Part shown: one piece after another, positions 40,919-52,600 of the stretch | Layout of the letters: every line of letters starts with the position of its first letter | Numbering within the stretch: position 1 is the stretch's first letter | Source: Pegea sp. RAD2-039 | Lineage: Eukaryota; Chordata; Thaliacea; Salpida; Salpidae | NCBI GenBank assembly: GCA_034620365.1 | Contig: JAQGEQ010000084.1 | Location: forward strand, 1,922,001-1,986,000 | DNA: 64,000 bases | Direction: 5' to 3' | Made by a program: the position numbers and the translations under genes | Notes under the pieces: model-generated | Databases searched by the model: none | What the model was told of the DNA's origin: nothing | What the model saw: only the letters and a program-made list of their open reading frames with translations

Positions 40919-43583
40919 TTTTCTTGACTGTCACTTCAAATTGTTTTCTAAGTAATACTTTTACTTAATACAATATCATCTGTAAAAAAGCTTTTAAGTA
41001 AACAAAAGATAATTTTAAATGTCATTAAAAGCTAAAACTGTTCAAAGAATATTATCATTTAAAACAAACTATTAAATATCTGAAGAATGCTGAAGAATTC
41101 TTAAGATTTGTTGTTAAAAATTGTTATTTATAGCTGCAAAAGAAAACAATTTTTTGCTTTTCAGTTGATAATGATAAAATGCTTATTATTTATACATCAG
41201 GAAGAATAATTAAGCATTATTTCAAGCACACTAATTAGACTTTGAACTTATTTAACCTATTGATGACTTCAGAAGATATTTAACAAGGCACTGAAAAAAT
41301 ATTTCAATAGCATCAAACTAAAATACTCTTGAAGTATTTATTTACCAAAACTATAAAGCAGTTTCAATTTATTTTATGGTGGCATTATTATGTAAAAATA
41401 TTCAATAAAATAAGAATAACAAAGTTTTACAAATACATAACTTCATGTAGCCATATAACGATTAAGAGCTCTGAATTACTTTTTCTTTATTTAAACTTTT
41501 AAGTCTTTTAATTGTTTTTTTATTAATTCGTCAGCTCAAGTTTTTTAAATAAAACACACAAAAAAAATTGTATAATAATGAATTTGATTGTTTACGTTTT
41601 TAAATTAGAGCATTTATTTCAAGCTCAGTAGCTTGAAGGTTGTCGTAACAACAAAAGGGGTATTTTGGCTTACAGTCTAATAGTCATATTATACTACAAA
41701 TATAATTCATATGTTGTAGATCAATCTAAAGAAACTTTCATGTCGAATCTTTACTCTTTTTTAATAAAGTACTTTAAATAATAAAATATATTGTTATTGT
41801 TTTATGTCTTTGTAGTTAGCAAAATAAATGTGGAAAAGTCGGACTATTATGAAAAAATCTTTTACTTTATAACAGAAAATATATATTAACAAACACTCAT
41901 CTGTTTAAACTAGCTTTGTATTGGTTTGTATAAAAATACTTGATAAAAAATAATACTAAATAAAAAATATCTACTATTATATTAAAGATATTTAAAACGT
42001 GTTTATTCAATACTAATCGTGATACCAAACAGTTAGTTTGTTTGTTATAGTAAGCAAGCCTATATGGACTAAGTAAGCTATTAAACCATAGTAAATTTAT
42101 CAAAAATTATAAAGAATTAGATAAGCGCTAATATCATGTGTAAAATCAATGGCGTAGTCAATGATGTTGAGCAAAAAATATATTAGTAAAAATGTATCGC
42201 ATACTAACATAAAAATAGTTCTTAAAAAGGATATGCACAAAAACTATATACTTTAAACTAATGTAAGCATTCAGCTAATAAAAAAACCTTACCGGGTAGA
42301 AATAGGCGGACAATTATTTGAATAAAAACTGCTAATCGTAGATCTTTCGTCTTAAGGAGCAAGTCTAGCAGACTCACCAGTAATTCGTTCAAAAATGTAA
42401 TTTGCAAACAAATTTTAGGTGCTAATGGGTTTGCTGAAGATAGCAGTATTAGCATAAACTTGTTTGATAAGAATGTGAACATAAATACAAGAGCTTTCTT
42501 TGCTACAATAAATAGTTTCTTAATCATATCGATAAATTTGGGTTTCTTAGCGAGTTTAAAAGATGTCTTGGATACCATTGTTGAGATTTTAAAATAAAGT
42601 TTAAAACTTTAACAATTTTGAATAATTAAAATTTAATTAACTTGCAAAAATTAACTTGATATGAGCTTTTCTCCAACTATGGATGACTAGTACAGTGCAT
42701 CCTCACTAATCCGGCCATGTTGGACAATGTACCTTGTAATTACTTTAAAAGAAGCAAAGGCTTTGGAAGTAAATAATACAAAAAAGCTACAATCCATTTT
42801 CCTCGATATTACTCTTCCGGGTCACTGGACTGTATTACCTTATAAAATCACGATTATAAAAATTGATTTGAGTCGAATCACTTTCGTATTTGGCAATAAA
42901 GTTACAGTATTTAAGTGCAAATTTTAGAAAATTTTGAAATGCAGCTCGCGACAACAGAAAGATTCGATACAAGCTATACTGATAAATTTAATGTCTTGTA
43001 TTTTTCAAAAAGTCAGATATTCTTATTATCTTAACGTTTTAGATTAGGTGTTGGTTAACTACAATGATTCTAGCGTTTACACGCAAACATATTTTTGTTT
43101 AATTGGTCCTAAGAAGGTTCTTAAAAATATTCATTCATCAAACTCATGTAAAGTTTTACCTTTTTAATACATATAGTGCATCGATGACACTGACAGTCTT
43201 TTATTTAGCGTGCTCATTATAAGCAACTGCATCATGCACAATATTCTCGAAAAATACCTTCAGTACACATCGTGTTTCCTCGTAAATCAATCCTCACATT
43301 ATCTTCAAACCACTACGGCGAGCTAAACATATTCAAGTCTGGATTAAAGAATTATAAAATGATATTTCATAAAATAAATAAATTTCAGATCATTTATATC
43401 TACTTAAAGAATCTTAGGACTTTTGTATAGTGTTTTTATGTTGATATGGTTAAAAAAGACGCCAAAAAATCTTGTAATTGTTTATACTTCAAACTAATTG
43501 TCAGATTTTCTGTGTATATTAATAGGTTACCAGGATTACATAATTTGATAGCACCTATTTAATAAACTTAAAAGTTTTACCAA
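40919..43583. other. intergenic DNA between divergent TPR and LRRC27 genes
   Basis: About 2.7 kb separating two genes that are transcribed away from each other, so both promoters should be here. Mostly AT-rich. A short transposon-terminus-like segment lies at 42694-42726. An open minus frame at 42258-42578 has low-complexity hydrophobic composition and is not supported as a gene. Confidence 0.5.
42694..42726 (+). repeat. possible terminal repeat of a pogo/Tigger-like DNA transposon
   Basis: The segment begins CAGTGCATCCTCACTAATCC and continues with GGCCATGTTGG. This resembles the CAGT...CTCGCTAATCCG-type terminal inverted repeats of pogo/Tigger elements. A weaker partial echo (CCTCGATATTACTCTTCCGG) lies near 42809. 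No matching inverted copy or transposase was found, so this would be a solo terminus or a non-autonomous fragment. Confidence 0.35.
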
Positions 43584-46236
43584 ATGAGTATGAACGAATT
43601 GGATATTCGTATTGATCAAATTCATCTTTGTAACTCCGAAAACACATCACTCTTAAACAGTCCTGTTGCTAAAATTTTAGAAAAGCAAAAAAAAGATAAT
43701 TCTTATTTAGATCTAGCAAATCATCTACTTGAAGATTTACCCAAAGAAATATATTTCTTTCCACATCTGCAGGTATTTTTTGAAGAATTGGTTTATTCAA
43801 AAGCTTAAAAACATAATATAATAATAATAATTCAATTTGTTTTTTATCAAAACTTTTGAACTTTAATCATATATTATTTAATTTATGAAATGTTTAGTAA
43901 ACAAAAACGAAAATAATTTTATGATTATTTAGCATCTTTATCTGGAAGGAAATAAAATTGTTAAATTGCCAAAAGATTTTTTTGAACTTTTTCCGCATTT
44001 GGAATGGTTAGATCTTCGTCACAATTGCTTGAAAATTCTGGATTCTAATATTGGGAATCATAAGTTGGTTCTTGCATGAAAATTCTAAATTTATTCATCT
44101 AATTTCTTGAAAAATATAAGCTAAGCTATTGAGTGTACAATAAATCAAATTCTATTTGTAAAGATGTCTTAAGAATTTGCTTTTGGAAGGAAATAAATTA
44201 GAAAATTTACCATTAGAGCTCGGAAAAGTGAAATCTTTAACAGGTAAAATATCAATTCTTTCAACTTGCATTCAAGTTGTGAAGATTTTTTTATGTAGGA
44301 CTTAATCTTAGAGGTAATCCATTAGTATTTCCTCCTTCTGATGTCATTGATCAGGGGGTGGTGGTTATTAAACGTTTTCTCTACAAAGAGTTCATGAAAA
44401 GAAAAAACTTGAAACTAGAACCAGGTTAAGAAAAGTTTTATTAATTTAAAGTTTTTATATCAATTTGTTATTTTCTATTAATGGCTTTCAAACTAATATT
44501 AAAAGTTTAGATTATTTAAGTATTTAGCACTAAATATAACTACTGATTTTCTTGTTCAAATTTTGTTATTCTTACAGAAAGCATTAAGTGCAGTCAAGTA
44601 TTACTCTCTAATGAGCTTCCTCTTTTACCATCTGATGAATCCCTAAAGAGTCAATCAGATGATCACGTTATCAAGACAGAAAAGTTTTCTTCAAAACCAG
44701 AATTATTTGTTAGTCAAATTGGATTTTATTAATAAAATTTTCAACCTAAAAAAGGTTTTGTTTTTTAAGTACAAACAGTAATCATGCTTCTTCCGATATT
44801 AAATCCTATTTTTTTATCTAATAAAGTTAAACTGATTAAATTTCAGCAATCTTTTTCAATCTGTCCACTTCCTCTCTCAAAACATGATAATCAAAAAAGA
44901 GACTTTAGCGAAATATTCAATAAAAGGTAAATTTTACGAACGATTTTATCAGTTTCTGTAGAAATTTTATTTCTTGTAATAATTTATTTTTCAATATCTG
45001 TTTGAACGAAGTAGATGTGTAAATGTAGTTCTAAAAATCCAACAACTCTTTCTTTAGGATGAACTTAAACAATAGAGTCAAAAAATTGTATTCCAAATAT
45101 CAAAAAAATGAATCAGAAAGAAAAAGATTTGTTGGGATTCCTGCAAAACCTGAATCGAAGTAAAAATAATTCAAAATTAATTCAGATAAGTTTATATCTG
45201 ATGATAATTGAGTGTTTTTTAAACTATTTTGCACAAGTTAGTTCTAATCATGGAACAGCTTTGAAAGTTTTGTAGTTTTATCTATAGAAAGTGGTTTTGA
45301 TAAATTTTGAAAATTTCTTCTTTTTCAGTCTTAAAAAAGTCATTAAACAAAAAAGTTTTGAGAATAAATCACTCCTAAGAGGTAAAAGGGTTCGATATCA
45401 AATTGAAGAAATAAAATGATTTGATTTACAGATTGCAGTCAAGTAGTTGAAGATCATGAAATTATCTCAGCAAAGGAGAAAAGTAGAACAAGTTTTCATT
45501 CAGATCAACAAACTCTTCATCAAGTCAGGTTCGATCTAATCAAATAGTTTGATATAAATTTATAAAAATATTTCGAAAATTATTTTTCTATTTTTCGTTA
45601 AAAGGTTTTTAATTATTCAACCAACTTTTCTACGTTTTACAATCTTCCTTTAAAGTTTATCTTTGGATTTTTTAAATTATGAAATGTAAATTTTTTATAA
45701 ACTTTTTATTCTTCTTTGAAAGTATCTCAAATGATGTCTCAAGTCTTTCTTAACTTTTATGAATATTTTTCGATTTAAATTTTATATTTTCAAATAATCA
45801 GTCAACAGTGAGATGTTTCATATGAACTTAGATATTTTATCTAAATACTTAGAAACGAAAAAGATGATGAAATCAGGCTAAGAATGAAATTGTACTCCAG
45901 AAGACTACGTCGAAAAAAAGATGAAGAAAAAATTGAAGAGAAACAAAATGATGTAATTTCAAACTTTGCAATTTTATAAAAATTAAAAAAGAACCTTTTA
46001 ATAAAGCCTCAATAATCTTTACAAGTAGGACATAAGTTTTTCAAACATTTATTTTTGGTATTCTATTGAGGACCTTTTGTAAACTACTAACATCTTCTCT
46101 GATTTATTTTTCTAATTTTGAACAACAGGATGTTGAATGTAAAACTCAGGAGCCGGAGTATCGTTTGAAAGCATTTACAGCTGATGTTGAATCGGAACGA
46201 CCTGCCACAAAAGACAAAAATCTTTTCTATTTCTAA
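43584..46236 (+). CDS. LRRC27: leucine-rich repeat protein LRRC27
   Basis: Starts at ATG 43584 (MSMNELDIRID) and ends at TAA 46234-46236 after KNLFYF. The first exon (43584-43772) enters the LRR block with YLDLANHLLEDLPKEIYFFP. Exon 2 (from 43933) carries HLYLEGNKIVKLPKDFFELF and HLEWLDLRHNCLKIL. The next exons give NLLLEGNKLENLPLELGKV and GLNLRGNPLVFPPSDV, followed by a VVVIKRFLY segment. The order FF-LFPHLEWLDLR-LLLEGN-LNLRGNPL-FPP-IKRFL matches the N-terminal LRR block of LRRC27. The remainder is a basic, helical tail over several small exons, ending in a conserved-looking EYRLKAFTADVE. The family is testis/cilium-associated in vertebrates, with no defined biochemical activity. Confidence 0.8.
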
Positions 46237-46620
46237 AACTTTTATTAATAAACATTTAGTGTTTTAATTAACTGATAAATAGATTTTGATTAAGTTGTAA
46301 ATATCTCAATTTTCTGTTTAATTTGTAGTTTTCATCACTAATTACTTTCTGTTAACAAAATATTGAATTTTTATTCGAATATTTCGAATTTTCTTCTTCA
46401 AAACGTTTAAATTGTAAACTTTCTCGAATCGCTGCTTACTTCATCATGAATTTTCATCGTAAAAACTTAACATCAAAATTTTGTTGTCATTTTTGTACAA
46501 CTCTCAGTTACAAGTTTATCCAAAATAGTTTGAAAAATTTAAAAAGTTTTCAAGATAAGTTCGAAAAAAATAATTTTCACAAAATTACTTCCGGATTGAG
46601 ATTTAGTTCCGGATTGAGAT
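46237..46620. other. short intergenic gap between convergent LRRC27 and receptor genes
   Basis: Presumed 3' UTR sequence of both genes. An open plus frame covers 46446-46640 but has no family resemblance. The gap ends at the 18-bp tandem duplication that overlaps the receptor's candidate stop codon. Confidence 0.5.
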
Positions 46621-46624
46621 TTAG
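46589..46624 (+). repeat. 18-bp tandem duplication
   Basis: TTCCGGATTGAGATTTAG occurs twice in direct tandem (46589-46606 and 46607-46624). The second copy overlaps the candidate stop codon of the minus-strand receptor tail. Confidence 0.9.
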
Positions 46625-49600
46625 TTTTGGATTTGATTAAACATTTTGATTCGATTCTGAAACTCGTGTTTTTTCTCAACATCAGCTAACTCCGGAATGT
46701 TTGTTTCTAAGTTAAGATCATTTGAAGACTTCAATAGAAAAGAGGGAACATCAGAGATCAAAGATGACTTTAGAGATTCAACTTCTTCATTTTTCATCGT
46801 TGAAATACTGGATGGTGTTGATGTATCACTTACAGAGTCAGATACAACTTCAAGATTGTGTGTCTCTACAGATGCTGTGACAAGCACGGATTTTCCATCA
46901 TATTGTGCTTCTCTGAACATTTCCAACTCGCTTTCAGGATCGTTTGAAGAGTCTTCAAATGATTCTGAATCAGAAGATTCTGTGAAGAACAAGTTTGAAA
47001 CATAAGAAATGGTTTTGTGACTGATGATTACCGAGTTGTTGGATGAATGTGCTTGTTTGAGGTTGACAAATAGTTTCAGAAACTTTTCTGTAAAATAATT
47101 TGATGATTTGAGTTTAATACTCAAAAATAAAATGATGAAAGGTGCTTTAAAAGAGCAGAAAACTCACGTCATATCGTATTGATCCGAATGTTTGAATCCA
47201 ACACAAAGATCCGTGCATCTAAAAGATCAATATTTGTAATTAAGAGATTGATAAATCTTCATCACAACCTGATCACACATAAAGCTAATCCATAACACAA
47301 GACACAAAAAAGTATTCCTCCAAGAAAAGCGAGGATGATGTAAACAGTGAGTGGTTGAGGATCAACATCTTCAATCCCTGAAGATCTCCAATCAGCATCA
47401 AAGATATCAGAGATCCAAACTCACCAATCAAACGGATGATGACGTAACCGACGTCATCATTATTCACTTCCGCCATCTGCTCAGCTCCAGAAAATCTCAC
47501 ATATGATCCTCCTCCACCAGAGTATCCTCCAAGAGGTCCTCCACCTCCACCACAATATCCTCCACCTCCGCCCGATCCCGTTTCAAATCCGTGTCCTCCT
47601 CCTCCAAAACCTCCATCTGAGCTCGATCCATCTTTTCGTAAATATCTGCGCGACTTGATGACGTCACTGAATTAGCAACTGCTGATGACGTCACCTGCCA
47701 CCCGCCAACGAGCTCAACTCCGTGAGGTCACGTGACCAATGAAAAGGGTAAAAGCCACACGCAGGAATCGTGACGTCATCACCGTCGGAAAGTAACGCTT
47801 TTTGAGCGTATCCATAGAAACCGGCTCCTCCACCAGTCCCGATTGATCCTCGCGATCCGGATCGAGGAATCCCGTTTTCAACAGATCCTCCTGATCCAAA
47901 TCTTGATCCGATCTCTGAAGCATTTTGTCCTTGATGATAAATACTCGCATCCGGGATTATTGAAGGATCAGATCCATCTGCAGCTCTTCCAGCTCCTCCT
48001 GAAAAAAATCAAACAGATTGAGACACAAAATGATCTACATTTGATCTCACCAGCCGCCAACATCAATTCCATAGCGTCTCCATCCAAAACTGCGGTTGTC
48101 TTCAAATGCTCCGTGACGTCATCAGCAGCAACGACAAAACTTCCACCTGCACCTCCTGACGTCATCCCCGAACCGCGTGAAGCTCCCTGCTGACCGACAG
48201 CAATCTTCAATTTAGCTCCTTCAGCTAATGGGAAGAGCGAAGACACAACAGCTCCTTTTCCTCCAGGATCAACGTATCCCGCTCCACCAGCAACGATCTG
48301 ATACAATCCTGACGGTGACGTAGGTGTGACGTCACTGAATTAAAAGGAGAAAAATCAGGACACCTTTTATAGGAGCTGTCCATATCTGTATGCCCTGGTC
48401 CACAACTATAAGGCCTTGAAGAGTCCCACCGCGATAGTGGTCATCACATAAAGTCTGACTCGGTCCTAATCGGCCCACTTTACCACAACTGGTCAGATGC
48501 CAAGTAAGACCGCCGGAAAATGGAAAGTGGTCATTATAAGGATGCCCTACAAACAACCATCTGGTGGTCGACAGTAAAGGTCGGTGGGTCATTGTCCACT
48601 TACAGCTGTCGTATCGTATAAAGTTTCGACCAAAAATCGCGTCGCTTCGCTTTTCGTTGCCACCTGAATTTCCAGCAACTGTTAAAACTTTTATATGATA
48701 ACTTGAACCCAAATCTACATCAGTTTCAAAGAACAAAGAATCTAAAGAAGTTTGCGATTAAGTGATGACATCAGAGGAATTTGCTCGTACCTTTGATGAC
48801 GTCATTATCGACTCTGCTGTTCACTCTACCAGAGCCTTTTAACTTTTCCAAAATTACCAGATAATGATCGAATTGTAGACCACTAGATGGCGGTATCCAA
48901 GAGATTCGGATCTTGTTAAGAGTGATCTGTTTCACCTTGATCTTTCTTGGAGCTTCTGGCTCTACAAAAAGAAGTCGTAAAGATCGCTTCATCAGATGAT
49001 GTTCTTACGAGTGAAGACCAAAAAAGGTCCCAGTTGGATGCTGGAAGTTTCAAAACCGTTTTTCCCGCTCTTCGCCGAGAAACAACTGTTCCCAGCGGTG
49101 GTTTTGATGAGGAACAAATAACCGGTCCCTGAAATCAGTCGATCGAATCTTTTCGAGTGCTTCTTCTGCCCAAGACTCGTCACACACTCTGACTTCAGAG
49201 CTGTATTTCTTAAATCCATAAAAGATGAAGATTATTTGATAAAGATCTCAAGAGAGACTCTTACATCTTTCCTCTTTCATAATAATCAATCTCATATCGC
49301 CAAATTTTTGCTCCAATATCAAGAGGGATCTTCCATGAGAGGAAGATCGCTCCTTGGTTTGCTTCTACTTCCACATTGCGAGGTGGAGGAGGATCTGAAG
49401 GAAGAAAATTTAGATGAGATGACGTCACACGCATCATTAAAGTTCCAGAGGACCTGTCCGGACGCGAATAGAAGCAGGGTCATCACTTGTCTCGATGTAA
49501 TTGCTCCCGCTACTGATGAGGACTTTGATCCGATAAAGTGATCCTGACCTCAAATCTTCTAACTTTATCTGCATCGAAAATCATTCAATATCTGAGTGAC

Positions 49601-52600
49601 GTCATCAAAGTGAACCGGACCGTATTGTTGGTGGACTTCTTCTGCAAGTCATGGGTTGATGTCCGGACCGATTGGTCAGCTGGTCGGTCTTCATTTATGT
49701 AAATAATCGAGTAATTTGAATATTGCCCATTTACAGGGGCACCAAATCGAAGCACGAGAAACTGAAGTCCTTTGTTGACGATTTGAAGAAATGTTGCTTT
49801 TCCTGGTTCTGTTATCAAGCAAATAACGATTTATGCAAATGAGCTCATCCTGCTCATTTACATAAATCATTTGAAACTTACTAGTTCTGAGTAAAGTAGA
49901 AGTTTCTTCTGATTTTCTACCAAATTTGCTTCCATTTCTTAAAGCACAAACACTTACAGTGTACAGAGTACCAGGAACCAAGCTACCAGCTATTACTGAA
50001 CTTTTATTTGTTGAGAGTTTGATGATTTGAGAGAAATCGTTGACATTTTTCAAAATGACTTCGTAACCAGTGACGTCATCAACTCCTTCTCTGTTTTGCC
50101 ACACGATTTTCATCATGACGTCACTACTGTTCATCTTACGAATGGCTATGGGGCCCGGAATTCCTGAAACCATTTTAATAGAATATGTAAATTTTATTTA
50201 AGTGCAAATGACATAAATTTGTTTGATAAAAATATTTGAATCGAAAAAATATCTAAATATTCAATTTGAAAATAGATCTTCGAACTTATAGTTTGTGAAG
50301 TTTGGACTTCTGCACTTTCTGTTTGATCTTCTCCATCACTAACAGTAACAACTTCAAAGTTGTATCGAGCTCCTTGCTCAAGATCTGATAACGATCTTTC
50401 AATTTTAGGGATTCTATTGTTGTTCAGACTTCCAAAAGTGTAAAGCACTTCTAATGTCCTCAGAGGATACAAGGATCGTTCACTTTCCGATAAATCTGTA
50501 GAAAGAAGATTTTTTTAAACATAAAATGAAACAACATTTAGCAATTAACCAGCAATAAAGTATCTCAAAATCGATCTGTCATATTTGCTGTATAATCGTT
50601 CAGGTGGTGGTCCTAACCACGACACTTGGACACTTGTCCAGTTTATTGTGGACTGAGCAACTTCTAGACGAGATATTCCTTGATGCCAATAATCTATCTC
50701 AGATGGTTACTTTTCCAACCCAAGTTAGTGGTAATACTTTGGATCTTCTCATCACGTCAAAACCTGATAACGTTATCTACGTTGATCAAAATGAACCTTT
50801 TGCTCTGACATGCGATCACAACATGATTGAATTCAAGCTCCAACAAACTTTTTCTACGAACGTTAAAACTCCAAGCATACGGAACTTTTATCGTGGAAAT
50901 TATAACAGTATAAACAAGTTTTTATCAGGTGTTGACTGGATTTCTGTTTTCAACTCTACCGAAGACATCAATGATATCTACTCAAGGTTTACTAACATTG
51001 TTAATGAGTCAATTAAAAAGTTCATACCTTTATATAGAGTCAACAAAAAACCACACTTGCCAAGATATTTAAGGAATTTACAGCATTTGAAAAACCTCTT
51101 ATACAAACAAACTAAAGCAGATCCTTCCATCAAACCTCTATACAAAGATCTTTGTCTAGTCTACAAGAAATCAGTTTATAGCCTCTATTTAGGAAAAGAA
51201 AGTGCAATCTTATCTTCACCTAGCAAGAAAACGTTTTTTGGCTTCATTAATCACAAGCTTAAGGCGAGATCTCATCTACCTCCCTTGCTTGATAACGCCA
51301 ATCAGCTGGTGATGGAACCAAAGAATAAAGCTGAATTGCTAAACAAACAATTTGAAAAGGTTTTTATAACCGATGATGGCAATACTCCTACTATTTCCTA
51401 CTCCAATATCCTTTCAAATATCTCTGAGATGGTAGATCTAGACATAACAGTTGATATAGTATCTAAGGCTATTTCTTCTCTAAAATCAACAGTTTCCAAC
51501 ACCCCAGATCAAATCCCAGCTTTGTTTTTAAGAAAAAGTACTTCTTCTTTAGCGCTACCCTTATCGCTACTCTTTAACATGACTCTTAAGCGGGGAAGAC
51601 TTCCACAAATTTGGAAGAATGCTATTATTACTCCAATTTATAAGAAAGGTCCCAGAAACACTGCACTTAACTACAGACCAGTTTCGCTGACTTCGGTTAT
51701 CTGCAGAACTCAAGAACATATCATTCACAACCATATAACTAGCCATTTGACGGAGCATCATCTAATATCTGATGCCCAGCATGGCTTTGTTAAGCAAAGA
51801 TCTTCTTTGACTCAACATCTCACTTTTTTCAATGAGCTTACAGCTCATTACGAAAGTAATACTCCATGTGACATCATATACCTTGATTTTGCTAAAGCGT
51901 TTGATTCTGTTCCACACAACAAGCTCATTACTGTATTGAAAAACATAAAAATCAGCAACTCTATCTTAAAATGGATTGAAGATTTCTTATCAGGTAGAAC
52001 CCAACGAACCCGTGTAGAAAGATCTTTATCTACTCCTAGTAAAGTCACCAGCGGCGTTCCTCAAGGTTCCGTCCTGGGTCCACTTCTCTTTTTGATTTTC
52101 ATTGAAGACCTCATCAGAAGACTAATAACAGTAGACAATGTCAGTGTGTTTGTGTATGCAGATGACATCAAGCTATTATCTGGTTCTCACTCAAAACTCC
52201 AAACTGCACTAAACATTGTAGAAAACTGGTCTGCGAATTGGCAACTTAAAATCCAGCCAACAAAGTCTGAAGTTATAACATTCTCCCGTAAGCCAGCGGC
52301 CAACTTCAGCAACCAATACTACATCAATGGATCCATTCTTGAACGAGTATCCTCAGTCATAGACCTCGGCATTACTCTGACATCTGACTTCAAATGGCAC
52401 AGTTATGTTTCCAGAATCTTTGGAAAATCTATCAAGCTTGTCCACCTCATCATAAAGACTTTTAATTCTAAAGATCCATGGTTTTTCGTCAACCTTTTCA
52501 AACTGTACATACGCCCTATTCTTGAATACAATATCAGTGCATGGATGCCATATCAAGTTGGTGATATCAGAAAAATCGAATCTGTTCAGGCAACATTTAC

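Noticed and set aside
42258..42578. Minus-strand open frame of 106 codons between the divergent genes
   Set aside because: Leu/Lys-rich hydrophobic composition without a recognisable domain; could be transposon-derived but nothing supports it.
46697..47005. Plus-strand frame opposite the receptor tail
   Set aside because: Open because of the Ser/Glu/Asp-rich minus-strand frame; no family resemblance, and LRRC27 has already ended upstream.
47843..48193. Plus-strand frame opposite the glycine-rich domain
   Set aside because: Antisense shadow; glycine codons on the minus strand give Ser/Pro codons on the plus strand, which keep frames open.
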